NCBI GenBank assembly: GCA_030671465.1 | Contig: DAOVIP010000019.1 | Span: forward strand, 1-11,444 | From: Candidatus Aminicenantota bacterium | Lineage (GTDB): Bacteria > Acidobacteriota > Aminicenantia > UBA2199 | Direction of reading: 5' to 3' | Length of the DNA stretch: 11,444 bases | Shown here: positions 1 through 6,519 of the stretch, one piece after another | Layout: each line of letters starts with the position of its first letter | How positions within the stretch are numbered: position 1 is the first letter of the stretch | Program-made: the position numbers and the translations under genes | Notes under the pieces: generated by a model | The model's input: only the letters and a program-made list of their open reading frames with translations | What the model was told of the DNA's origin: nothing | Database searches by the model: none

Positions 1-231
1 TATGTTATCTTTTTTAATGGTTTTGCATACTTCATAGCTGTCAATCTCGGGCATCAAAATATCAAGCAAGATTAAATCGATTTTCTCCTTGATGACGGTT
101 TCCAATGCTTTTTTTCCGCTTGTGACCTGGATGATGTTGTATCCTTGAGGTTTCAATATTGAAGAGAGCAATTTCAGATTGATGGTCTCATCATCAACAC
201 AGAGTATATTCGGATTTAGTTTGTTATCCAT
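1..231 (-). CDS. Response regulator receiver domain protein (partial, C-terminus outside window)
   Basis: This is the N-terminal 77 residues of a two-component receiver (CheY-like) domain, which accepts phosphate from a histidine kinase. Read on the minus strand, the visible residues show the acidic pair D13-D14 in the motif CVDDE. The likely phospho-acceptor is D57 in LILLDILMPEID, followed by the usual MP and a glycine-like turn position that is Ser here. The conserved Thr/Ser and Lys of the later strands, and any output domain, lie beyond base 1, so the output type is unknown. The start at 231 has GGAAGG about 7 nt upstream. An in-frame ATG at 246 would add five residues (MEGWV) and has a weaker GAGAG site. 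The gene is divergent from the GWxTD gene, and a matching promoter lies just upstream. Receiver identity is clear; the target is not. Confidence 0.9.
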   Translation of the reverse strand, partial: MDNKLNPNILCVDDETINLKLLSSILKPQGYNIIQVTSGKKALETVIKEKIDLILLDILMPEIDSYEVCKTIKKDNI

Positions 232-273
232 CACCCAACCTTCCATTCTACTCTCAAACCGATCTCCACAAAA

Positions 274-302
274 ATTATATAAAAATACAAATAAAAAATC
301 AA
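274..302 (-). promoter_or_regulatory. Predicted sigma-70-type promoter for the response regulator gene
   Basis: On the minus strand, TTGATT (297-302) is separated by exactly 17 nt from TATAAT (274-279). This predicts a transcription start near 267 and a 5' leader of about 36 nt that includes the GGAAGG ribosome site. The surrounding DNA is very AT-rich, so a chance match is possible, but the spacing and position suit the gene well. This is inferred from consensus only. Confidence 0.6.
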
Positions 303-367
303 ATTCGGTTTTTCACTTGGGGAGAAAAATGAAACAAAAGCGGTTGAAGAAGCGTCATAATTCATGA

Positions 368-396
368 TTGACTTAAACCAGGAGATCGACTATAAT
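368..396 (+). promoter_or_regulatory. Predicted sigma-70-type promoter directly abutting the GWxTD gene
   Basis: TTGACT (368-373), a 17-nt spacer and a perfect TATAAT (391-396) lie on the plus strand. The likely start codon, ATG at 403, begins only 7 nt after the last base of the -10 box, about where transcription would start. That suggests a leaderless mRNA. It also argues against the longer reading that starts at 364, because that reading would place the promoter inside its coding sequence. The boxes are seen directly; promoter activity is inferred. Confidence 0.65.
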
Positions 397-402
397 TTGT
401 CC

Positions 403-2541
403 ATGAAAAAGAATTTGCTATTAGTGTTAATCATGTTAGGTCTGGTCTGGGGATATGCCGAACCCAGGAGGAAAAATCTAACCCTTTCTGCCAAGCAGAA
501 AAGAGCAGCGATTAAGAATCTAAGCCAGCATCATAAATACTGGTTTGATCTAATCACTTATGTCTCTACCCGGGATGAACGGGATGTCTTTTTGAAGCTC
601 ACCAATGACCGGGATCGCAATATGCTCATCAATGCCTTCTGGCGGCAGAGGGATCCCACACCCGGAACTCCGGATAACGAATATAAAATAGAAATTGGGA
701 AGCGGTTTATCGAAGCAAACAGACAGTTTGGGCGGGGAACTGGCAGGCCCGGATGGATGACGGACCGGGGGAAATTTTATATGATACTGGGGAAACCCGT
801 CAGCATCGATCGGTTTGACAGCAAGCCCGGCTTGTATCCGGCCCGGATTTGGTTCTATTACGGGGATAAAAAACTGGGGTTGCCCACTTATTTCAATATC
901 ACCTTTTATCAGCCCCAAGGTACCACCGATTGGAAACTCTATAACCCTGCCGTTGATGGCCCGGATAAGCTTATGATATTGCATCAGCCGGTTGACCGGG
1001 GTGATTATTCGACCCTGTATAGCCAAATTTATAAAATTTCCCCGACCCTGGCCCAGGCCTCGGTATCCATGCTGCCCCATGAAGCCATGGGTAATTTCAA
1101 TTTCTCCCTGAGCCTCAGAAGCAACCTCATCCTGTCTAATATTTATGATTCACCCAAGCGCAAGATAAATGTCTCCTACGCCACCAACTTCCTGAACTAT
1201 AAAGGTTTTGTTAATGTGGATGCCTCCATTAATTATATTGAAAATACCCACCTGGTCTCCATCTCCCGATATGAGCGGTTTGGTTTTAATTTTGTCAATA
1301 TTTCGGTCAAACCCAAACAGTTATCGGTGGGTTACAGCCAGGACAAAGAGCAGTACTATTTTAACCTGGAATTATCCGTCAGCTTGAAAAAAGGTGAAGA
1401 TTTTATTCACCAGTATACCAAGAATTTTAATTTTTATTTTGATCCGGACAATGTAAAAACCCTGAGAGGTAATGGGGTTGTGGTTCATGATTCATTTCCC
1501 GTGCTTCCCGGCAATTACAAGCTGATGGTTTTTCTGAAAAATACGGTGGGAAAAGAATTTACCTACTTCGACATGGATATAGAAAGCAGGCCGGAAGGGT
1601 CAATGGCCATGCTGTCCACACCGGTTCTGGGTTATAAAATTGAGGAGCGGGCAGACAATTTTTTCTATCCCTACCGGCTTCGAAACAACAAACTCTTTGT
1701 GGACACGGATAAGACTTTCCGGGTGAGAGAGCGGCCGTATCTCTGGGTCGGAGTTTACAATTTAGGCAGAGAGTTGTGGCAGAACGGAAAAGTTGAAATC
1801 CAATTGAAGGGATTAAACGAGCGAATCAAGTTCAATAAAAAATACCAGATAAAACTCAGTGATTTTGAATACGATAAAAACTTGAATATCTTACATCAGC
1901 TGTCCGAAAATGGATTGGCCCCGGATTATTATGAATTTGAAGTCAGGCTGCTGGACAAGCTGGGAATCTTGATCGACAAACAGGGAAATAATTTTTCGGT
2001 TTCGCCGCTAAAATCTGTCGGCTACCCCATGGAAACCTTTAAGCGCTCCCGTCTGGACAATCCCTATTTTATGTATTTTATCATGGGAAACCAGTATGAA
2101 AATGTGGGCAATTTTTCCCAGGCCGGGAAGTTTTATGAAAGGTGTGTCAATAACCGCCCCGATTTTAGCAAGGGGCATGTGGCCCTGTTGAACGTTTTGA
2201 ATAGAATGAAGAAATACAACCAGGTACTGGTGGAAGTTGAAAAGATAAAGAGTGCTAAAGAACTGAAATTCGATTATTACCTGATCAAGGGGACCGCCCT
2301 GTACGGAATGAAGGACTACAATACAGCCCTGGATGAATTGTTGAAAGCCAATAAGATATATAACAGTGATATCCGGGTTCTGAACCTTCTGGGATTTACC
2401 CTGGCCAACCTGAAAAATTTAGAGGAAGCCATTAAGGCTCTGGAAGCTTCACTGAATTTGGATAGAGAACAGTCGTTTATTCAAAAAGTCTGTAAAGAAT
2501 TGAAACAGAAGCTGGAAAGTACACCCGCCAAAGAACAATAG
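403..2541 (+). CDS. Exported GWxTD domain protein with C-terminal TPR repeats
   Basis: This 712-residue protein begins with a signal peptide (MKKNLLLVLIMLGLVWGYA, likely cut before EP). Residues 45-170 match the GWxTD domain known from Bacteroidota and Acidobacteriota. The signature GWMTD is at 117-121, preceded by an FWRQRDPTPGTP segment and followed by RGKFYMILGKP. The middle (about 200-540) looks beta-rich. Residues from about 552 to 700 form TPR-like helical pairs (for example GNFSQAGKFYERCV and KDYNTALDELLKANKIY), pointing to protein-protein contacts in the envelope. The biochemical role of the GWxTD family is unknown to me. The start at 403 was preferred over in-frame ATG 364 because only 403 gives an N-terminal signal sequence and because a promoter overlaps 368-396. 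No Shine-Dalgarno site lies at a normal distance from 403. It sits 103 nt upstream of tolQ, which suggests but does not prove a link to the Tol system. Confidence 0.88.
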   Translation: MKKNLLLVLIMLGLVWGYAEPRRKNLTLSAKQKRAAIKNLSQHHKYWFDLITYVSTRDERDVFLKLTNDRDRNMLINAFWRQRDPTPGTPDNEYKIEIGKRFIEANRQFGRGTGRPGWMTDRGKFYMILGKPVSIDRFDSKPGLYPARIWFYYGDKKLGLPTYFNITFYQPQGTTDWKLYNPAVDGPDKLMILHQPVDRGDYSTLYSQIYKISPTLAQASVSMLPHEAMGNFNFSLSLRSNLILSNIYDSPKRKINVSYATNFLNYKGFVNVDASINYIENTHLVSISRYERFGFNFVNISVKPKQLSVGYSQDKEQYYFNLELSVSLKKGEDFIHQYTKNFNFYFDPDNVKTLRGNGVVVHDSFPVLPGNYKLMVFLKNTVGKEFTYFDMDIESRPEGSMAMLSTPVLGYKIEERADNFFYPYRLRNNKLFVDTDKTFRVRERPYLWVGVYNLGRELWQNGKVEIQLKGLNERIKFNKKYQIKLSDFEYDKNLNILHQLSENGLAPDYYEFEVRLLDKLGILIDKQGNNFSVSPLKSVGYPMETFKRSRLDNPYFMYFIMGNQYENVGNFSQAGKFYERCVNNRPDFSKGHVALLNVLNRMKKYNQVLVEVEKIKSAKELKFDYYLIKGTALYGMKDYNTALDELLKANKIYNSDIRVLNLLGFTLANLKNLEEAIKALEASLNLDREQSFIQKVCKELKQKLESTPAKEQ

Positions 2542-2608
2542 CCTCCACAGAGTCAGCTCCTAAGGTCATAGGGCTGGAATGCCTGCAGGAAATCCTCTTG
2601 GGATTCGG

Positions 2609-2637
2609 TTGCATTACAAATAGGTTTGTGATACATT
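2609..2637 (+). promoter_or_regulatory. Possible extended -10 promoter in front of tolQ
   Basis: The 103-nt gap between the GWxTD gene and tolQ contains TTGCAT (2609-2614), a 17-nt spacer and TACATT (2632-2637), preceded by TG at 2629-2630 as in extended -10 promoters. Both boxes are imperfect (3/6 and 4/6). The predicted start of transcription falls at or beside the ATG at 2645. Upstream, 2554-2576 can fold into a seven-pair stem (CAGC and CCT with GGG-CTG side, one bulged T) with an 8-nt loop. It has no following T-run, so it is not a clear terminator, and read-through from the GWxTD gene remains possible. Confidence 0.35.
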
Positions 2638-2644
2638 GGGTGAT

Positions 2645-3343
2645 ATGAAAAGTCTATTGTTTGCTGTTATTCCAGCTTCTTTGAAATCAAGTGACAGTAT
2701 TTTCTTTCTCATTTCAACCGCATCTCCAGTGGTCAAATTCGTATTGCTGTTGCTTCTGTTGTTTTCGGTTATTTCCTGGGCCATTATCATATTCAAGGTA
2801 TTTGAATATGCCAGGACCCGAAAAGAGTTCCGAAAATTTCTCGATTATTTCAGGAAATCGAAAAATTTCTCAGAAATCAATAAATACGCCTCTCTGGTGA
2901 AGAACAATGCCCTGGCCCGGATGTTCAAGCTGGGTTACCGGGAAATGTCCCTGCAGATGGGCCCCCAATACGCCTCATCAGATTTGGATCCGGAGAGTAT
3001 CGAGCGGTCACTGGTCATGGCCTCCAGTACCGAAATTACCCAATTGGAACGATTGAATGGGTTTCTGGCCACTACAGCTACAGTGACTCCCTTTATCGGT
3101 TTGTTTGGAACGGTCTGGGGTATTATGGATTCTTTTATGGAGATTGGCAGGGTTGGGAATGCGAATCTGGCCACGGTAGCGCCCGGAATCGCCGAGGCTT
3201 TAATCGCCACAGCCCTGGGCCTTTTTGCAGCCATTCCGGCGGTTATATTCTATAATTTATTACTCAATAAGCTGAAAGTACTGATCTCAACCATGGAGGA
3301 TTTCATTCTTGAATTCATTAATGCCAGTGGAAGAATGCGATGA
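2645..3343 (+). CDS. tolQ: TolQ, Tol-Pal inner-membrane motor subunit (MotA/TolQ/ExbB family)
   Basis: TolQ forms the stator-like proton channel with TolR that powers TolA movement at the inner membrane. The protein has 232 residues from ATG 2645 (E. coli TolQ has 230). It has three membrane segments at about 29-52, 138-160 and 180-204, and a cytoplasmic loop between the first two. The second and third segments carry family motifs: GLFGTVWGIMDSF and LATVAPGIAEALIATALG. T156 and T189 are spaced 33 residues apart, as are the channel threonines T145 and T178 of E. coli TolQ. An in-frame TTG at 2636 would add three residues; ATG was preferred, with GGGTGA just before it. The stop overlaps the tolR start (ATGA), typical of translational coupling. 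ExbB is the alternative, but the tolB/pal context settles the name. Confidence 0.95.
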   Translation: MKSLLFAVIPASLKSSDSIFFLISTASPVVKFVLLLLLLFSVISWAIIIFKVFEYARTRKEFRKFLDYFRKSKNFSEINKYASLVKNNALARMFKLGYREMSLQMGPQYASSDLDPESIERSLVMASSTEITQLERLNGFLATTATVTPFIGLFGTVWGIMDSFMEIGRVGNANLATVAPGIAEALIATALGLFAAIPAVIFYNLLLNKLKVLISTMEDFILEFINASGRMR

Positions 3344-3750
3344 TGAAAAAGCGGGTCCGGTTATCGTCAAATCTTTCGGAAATCAATGTAACGCCCCTGG
3401 TTGATGTCATGCTGGTCTTGTTGATCATCTTCATGGTGACTGCTCCTATGATGCAATCGGGAATTCAGGTAAATCTTCCTACTGCTGAAACCAAAACCAA
3501 TCCCAGTTCAGGCGGATTAATACTTACCGTCACCAAGGACCGTTATATCTACATGCAGGACAGAAACCTGAATCTGTATTTATTGGAATCCCAGTTGAAA
3601 AATTACTTTCATAACCGGGAGAAGAAAATTGTCTTTCTGAAAGCGGATAAGGATGTTTCCTATGGATATGTCATTTCAGTCATGGACATCATCAAAAAGG
3701 CAGGAATTGAAACAGTGGGGATGATTGTTGATAAAAAAGAAAAACAATGA
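3340..3750 (+). CDS. tolR: TolR, Tol-Pal motor subunit (ExbD/TolR family)
   Basis: TolR is the partner of TolQ. Its single transmembrane helix carries the proton-binding aspartate, and its periplasmic domain can touch peptidoglycan. The protein has 136 residues, close to the usual 140. A short cytoplasmic basic N-terminus is followed by INVTPLVDVMLVLLIIFMV, with D22 matching the essential E. coli TolR D23, and then TAPMMQSGIQVNLP. The C-terminal periplasmic domain (about 48-136) has the ExbD/TolR pattern, including KADKDVSYGYVISVMDIIKKAG. The ATG at 3340 overlaps the tolQ stop, and GGAAG lies about 7 nt upstream. Its own stop overlaps the next gene at 3747. Confidence 0.95.
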   Translation: MMKKRVRLSSNLSEINVTPLVDVMLVLLIIFMVTAPMMQSGIQVNLPTAETKTNPSSGGLILTVTKDRYIYMQDRNLNLYLLESQLKNYFHNREKKIVFLKADKDVSYGYVISVMDIIKKAGIETVGMIVDKKEKQ

Positions 3751-4523
3751 AATTCAGGTCCGCACTCATTTTTTCAATCGCCTTTCACCTGTCGATATTT
3801 GCTCTTGTTCTCTATGTTCCCCACTCTGAGATCAGTGAAGAAACGACCTATTATGTTGACCTGATTCATTTACCGGGCGGGTCCTGGGGCAATGGATCGG
3901 ATGGGAGCAGTGGTAAACAGGGTAGTCAGAAAACCACCTCTGGAAACAATACCTCGGCAATGGTAATCGAGGAAACCGCCGGAAGTATAAAAGATCTGAC
4001 TGTAAAAAAAGAATCGGCATCGAAACTCAGGTATCCGGATAAGAACGGAAAACGCCGGGAAGAGAAAAAAGAACTAATTTCTGTGGTGAGAAAACCCAGA
4101 ATATCCGAGAAGCGGAAGACCGATAAAGACATTGCCACCACCCGGAAAGGGTCTTCTCAGGGACTGACCACGGGAATATCTTCAAACCAGTCCCGTGGGT
4201 CCGGTATTGGGGGATATGGAAGGGGCGGATTGTCATTTCCCTATGTCTATTATATTGATATATTCAGGAGCAAAATATCTACAGCCTGGTATAATTCTCT
4301 GGTGTCACCGGGATTGAGGGGTAAGTATGTCACCATTGTGATGTTCAGAATTTTGCGGAACGGAAATATCGATCGATTGAAACTCGAGAAGAAAAGCGGC
4401 ATTACCTCTCTGGATCTTTCGGCATTGAGGGCGATTGAGAATGCGGCTCCATTTGCACCGCTTCCCTCGGATTTCTCATCCAAATATCTGATCGTTCATT
4501 TCAAGTTTGAATGGGAGAAATAG
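3747..4523 (+). CDS. TolA/TonB-like periplasm-spanning protein
   Basis: By position this is the TolA of the locus, linking the TolQR motor to TolB and Pal. The 258 residues comprise a cytoplasmic tip, one membrane helix (about 5-24), a Gly/Ser- and then Lys/Arg-rich linker (about 45-160), and a TonB/TolA-type C-terminal domain (about 165-258). The helix contains S10-x3-H14 followed by L15-S16, the SHLS pattern by which TolA and TonB engage their motors. In the C-terminal domain, segments such as YVTIVMFRILRNGNIDRLKL and SALRAIENAAPFAPLP are typical of TonB-type domains. It lacks the long Ala/Lys/Glu helical region of E. coli TolA (421 residues) and has a shorter, low-complexity linker. The start overlaps the tolR stop. 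Databases would likely call it an energy transducer TonB-family protein; function as TolA is inferred from the gene order tolQ-tolR-x-tolB. Confidence 0.88.
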   Translation: MKFRSALIFSIAFHLSIFALVLYVPHSEISEETTYYVDLIHLPGGSWGNGSDGSSGKQGSQKTTSGNNTSAMVIEETAGSIKDLTVKKESASKLRYPDKNGKRREEKKELISVVRKPRISEKRKTDKDIATTRKGSSQGLTTGISSNQSRGSGIGGYGRGGLSFPYVYYIDIFRSKISTAWYNSLVSPGLRGKYVTIVMFRILRNGNIDRLKLEKKSGITSLDLSALRAIENAAPFAPLPSDFSSKYLIVHFKFEWEK

Positions 4524-5825
4524 ATGAAGAAAATTTTAATATTGAGTGTGATCATCGGTGTATTTGCCAATTTATCACCCCTGACGGTTTATTCCCAGCA
4601 GGAAGTCTGGGTCGGAATAAAGGAAGGTATGCCCATGATTCCGGTTGCCTTGCCCGCCTTTCACTTTACTCCCAAGTCCATGATTGATGAAGGCATTATC
4701 CGGGAACTGTACGAAACCCTGTGGCATGATTTACAGTTTTCAAGGGTATTCAAACTGGTTCCCCGGGAGCATTACGGTTATATAGAAAAGCTTGATCCTT
4801 CCCGAATTATTTTTAAAGACTGGGCATCGATCCAGGCCAATATTTTGATTTCCGGTGAATTGGAAGTTTCCCCGGCCGGGAGAATTATTTTCTCCTTTAA
4901 AGTATATGAAGTGAACAGTGAAAAATTCATATTCGGGCGAAACTTCGGCGGTAAGAAGGAATTCACCAGGTTGATTGCCCATCGGGCAGCCGATGAAATG
5001 ATGAAATATTTCGGTGAAAGGGCCCTTTTCGTTTCCAAGCTCATTTTCGTATCCAACCGGGATGGAAACGAAGAAATCTATATCATGGATTATGACGGAA
5101 AAAGAATGCGGCGGATTACCTATAATGATTATATTGACAGCTTCCCCTCCTGGAGCATCAACAATGAGGACATACTCTATACCAGCTATAAAAATAACAA
5201 TCCGGATCTTTATTCCTTTTCTATATATACCGGGAAGTCGCGGGTGCTTTCCTCAAGAGGGACCAATTATTCGGCCGACTGGTCTCCGGAAGGTGACCGG
5301 GTGGTCTATACCTCGACAAAATCGGGGAATGCCGAAATCCACCTGTTAAATATGAAGACCGGAAAAGAAAAGAGGCTGACTTTCAACCGGATCATTGATA
5401 CCAGTCCCTACTGGAGTCCAAATGCCCGGGAAATTGTGTTTACCTCCCAGAGAAGCGGCACTCCCCAGATCTATATTATGGATGCCGAGGGCACCAATAT
5501 CAGAAGAATTACCTTTGAGGGGACCTACCACGATTCGCCGTCCTGGTCACCGGAGGGGACCCGCATTGCCTATGTTTCCAGGGTTGAATACCGGTTCGAT
5601 ATCTATGTGTATAATCTGAGAAGCAATTCCATTATCAAGCTGACCGAGAATGCGGGAAGGAATGAAAACCCGTCCTGGTCACCGGATGGAAGACACCTGG
5701 TTTTTTCTTCCACCCGGGGGGGTGATTATCAATTGTATTTGATGGACTATGACGGATCGAATGTCAGACAGATTACATTCAAGGGTGAGAATAAAATGCC
5801 CGAGTGGCAAAAAAAGGTTAGATAG
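4524..5825 (+). CDS. tolB: TolB, periplasmic beta-propeller of the Tol-Pal system
   Basis: TolB is a periplasmic protein that binds Pal through its propeller and TolA through its N-terminus. The protein has 433 residues, the normal family length (about 430). A signal peptide (MKKILILSVIIGVFANLSPLTVYS) is probably cut before QQ. The N-terminal alpha/beta domain covers about 26-170. Six propeller repeats follow (about 173-430), each with the pattern (I/V)xFxSxRxGxxxIYxMDxDGxxxRxIT, followed by SPSWSPEG-like turns. The start directly follows the preceding stop (TAG then ATG), with GGGAG about 6 nt upstream. A promoter for pal begins two bases after the tolB stop. All repeats look intact. Confidence 0.97.
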   Translation: MKKILILSVIIGVFANLSPLTVYSQQEVWVGIKEGMPMIPVALPAFHFTPKSMIDEGIIRELYETLWHDLQFSRVFKLVPREHYGYIEKLDPSRIIFKDWASIQANILISGELEVSPAGRIIFSFKVYEVNSEKFIFGRNFGGKKEFTRLIAHRAADEMMKYFGERALFVSKLIFVSNRDGNEEIYIMDYDGKRMRRITYNDYIDSFPSWSINNEDILYTSYKNNNPDLYSFSIYTGKSRVLSSRGTNYSADWSPEGDRVVYTSTKSGNAEIHLLNMKTGKEKRLTFNRIIDTSPYWSPNAREIVFTSQRSGTPQIYIMDAEGTNIRRITFEGTYHDSPSWSPEGTRIAYVSRVEYRFDIYVYNLRSNSIIKLTENAGRNENPSWSPDGRHLVFSSTRGGDYQLYLMDYDGSNVRQITFKGENKMPEWQKKVR

Positions 5826-5827
5826 AT

Positions 5828-5856
5828 TTGACAAATGCAGTTTTGTATATTATAAA
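5828..5856 (+). promoter_or_regulatory. Predicted strong sigma-70-type promoter for pal and downstream genes
   Basis: A perfect TTGACA (5828-5833), a 17-nt spacer and TATAAA (5851-5856) lie right after the tolB stop. Transcription would start near 5863, giving an untranslated leader of about 117 nt before pal. This is the best -35/-10 pair in the window. It suggests that pal, cpoB, ssb, the GTPase gene and the genes beyond can be expressed separately from, and perhaps more strongly than, tolQRAB. An internal promoter for pal would fit its role as an abundant structural lipoprotein. Activity is inferred. Confidence 0.7.
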
Positions 5857-5911
5857 TAAATAGGAAAACTGGATTGTCATTTAAAAAATTATGCATTGAA
5901 TGATAATATGG

Positions 5912-5975
5912 TTTCCTGCAGAGCAGGAGATGGAGAATGATTTCCACTGAGGAGAAATTCTCCGGCAAAGGAGGA
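5912..5975 (+). promoter_or_regulatory. Structured pal leader with two hairpins and a strong ribosome binding site
   Basis: Within the pal leader, 5912-5919 pairs with 5923-5930 (core TCCTGC/GCAGGA, one G-U pair, AGA loop). The palindrome GGAGAAATTCTCC at 5951-5963 can form a second short stem. A second copy of GGAGAA at 5932-5937 could compete for the same TTCTCC, or pair with TTTCC at 5941-5945, so alternative folds exist. The ribosome site AAAGGAGGA (5967-5975) sits 4 nt before the pal ATG and is close to the full anti-16S complement. There is no T-run, so these are not rho-independent terminators. They could stabilise the mRNA 5' end or modulate initiation; that is inference. Confidence 0.5.
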
Positions 5976-5979
5976 CTTA

Positions 5980-6516
5980 ATGAAAAGATTATTTGTTATT
6001 ATTTTTATTGGTTTTGCACTGTTGACATTTTTTGATTCCTGTAAGAAAAAGGGACCCGAGACCGAACCGGTTCAGGAGACCGTGGAAAGAGTGGATGAGG
6101 ATGTTCCCAAAGTAGATAGACCGGTGCTGACCGAAGAAGAACTTTTTCAGAAGCGCTCACTGGAAGAAGCCAATAAGGCAGGTTATTTGAAAAAGATCTA
6201 CTTCGATTTTGATAAATATGATATTAAAGACAATATGAAACCTGTACTGCACCGGAATGCGGATTGGTTATTGAAACATGGCCATGTTGAAATATTGATG
6301 GAAGGTCATTGTGATGAAAGGGGTACGTTTGAATACAATATGGCTTTGGGTGAAAAAAGAGCCGAATCTGCCCTCAATTACCTGGTTTCGCTGGGAATAA
6401 AACCGGATCGGGTTAAGATTATTTCTTATGGCAAGACCAAACCGGTGATGAAGGGTATTGATGAAGAAAGCCATTATCAGAACAGGAGAGTGGAGTTCGT
6501 TATCATCAAGAAATAG
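5980..6516 (+). CDS. pal: Pal, peptidoglycan-associated outer-membrane lipoprotein
   Basis: Pal is a lipoprotein that anchors the outer membrane to peptidoglycan and is the endpoint of the Tol system. The 178 residues (E. coli 173) start with a lipoprotein signal, MKRLFVIIFIGFALLTFFDSC. The lipidated residue would be C21. The box FDSC is somewhat atypical because it lacks Leu at -3. Lys at +2 favours outer-membrane sorting over the Asp+2 retention signal. A charged linker (22-65) is rich in Glu and Lys. The OmpA-C domain (about 70-178) is textbook Pal: YFDFDKYDI, then EGHCDERGTFEYNMALGEKRA split across about 108-128, then SYGKTKP and NRRVEFV. The cysteine in GHCDERG replaces the Ala of E. coli Pal. 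It has its own promoter and strong ribosome site, and cpoB follows after 3 nt. Confidence 0.97.
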   Translation: MKRLFVIIFIGFALLTFFDSCKKKGPETEPVQETVERVDEDVPKVDRPVLTEEELFQKRSLEEANKAGYLKKIYFDFDKYDIKDNMKPVLHRNADWLLKHGHVEILMEGHCDERGTFEYNMALGEKRAESALNYLVSLGIKPDRVKIISYGKTKPVMKGIDEESHYQNRRVEFVIIKK

Positions 6517-6519
6517 AGA

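Noticed and set aside
179..367. Plus-strand 62-codon frame starting inside the response regulator gene
   Set aside because: It overlaps the receiver-domain coding sequence in antisense and its residues show no pattern. Only its last 12 codons have a good ribosome site, reported separately as a weak finding.
550..1080. Minus-strand open frame of 176 codons inside the GWxTD gene
   Set aside because: It lies wholly opposite a well-supported coding region with the conserved GWxTD motif, has no family motif, and its composition is what antisense of that gene gives.
2581..2608. Palindrome CCTGCAGG and the AATCC/GGATT repeat as a possible terminator after the GWxTD gene
   Set aside because: The stems are 4-5 bp and there is no T-run, so a rho-independent terminator is not supported.
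5043..5800. Repeated DNA-level similarity suggesting tandem repeats
   Set aside because: The periodicity is the six propeller blades of TolB at protein level. The DNA copies are diverged and need no other explanation.
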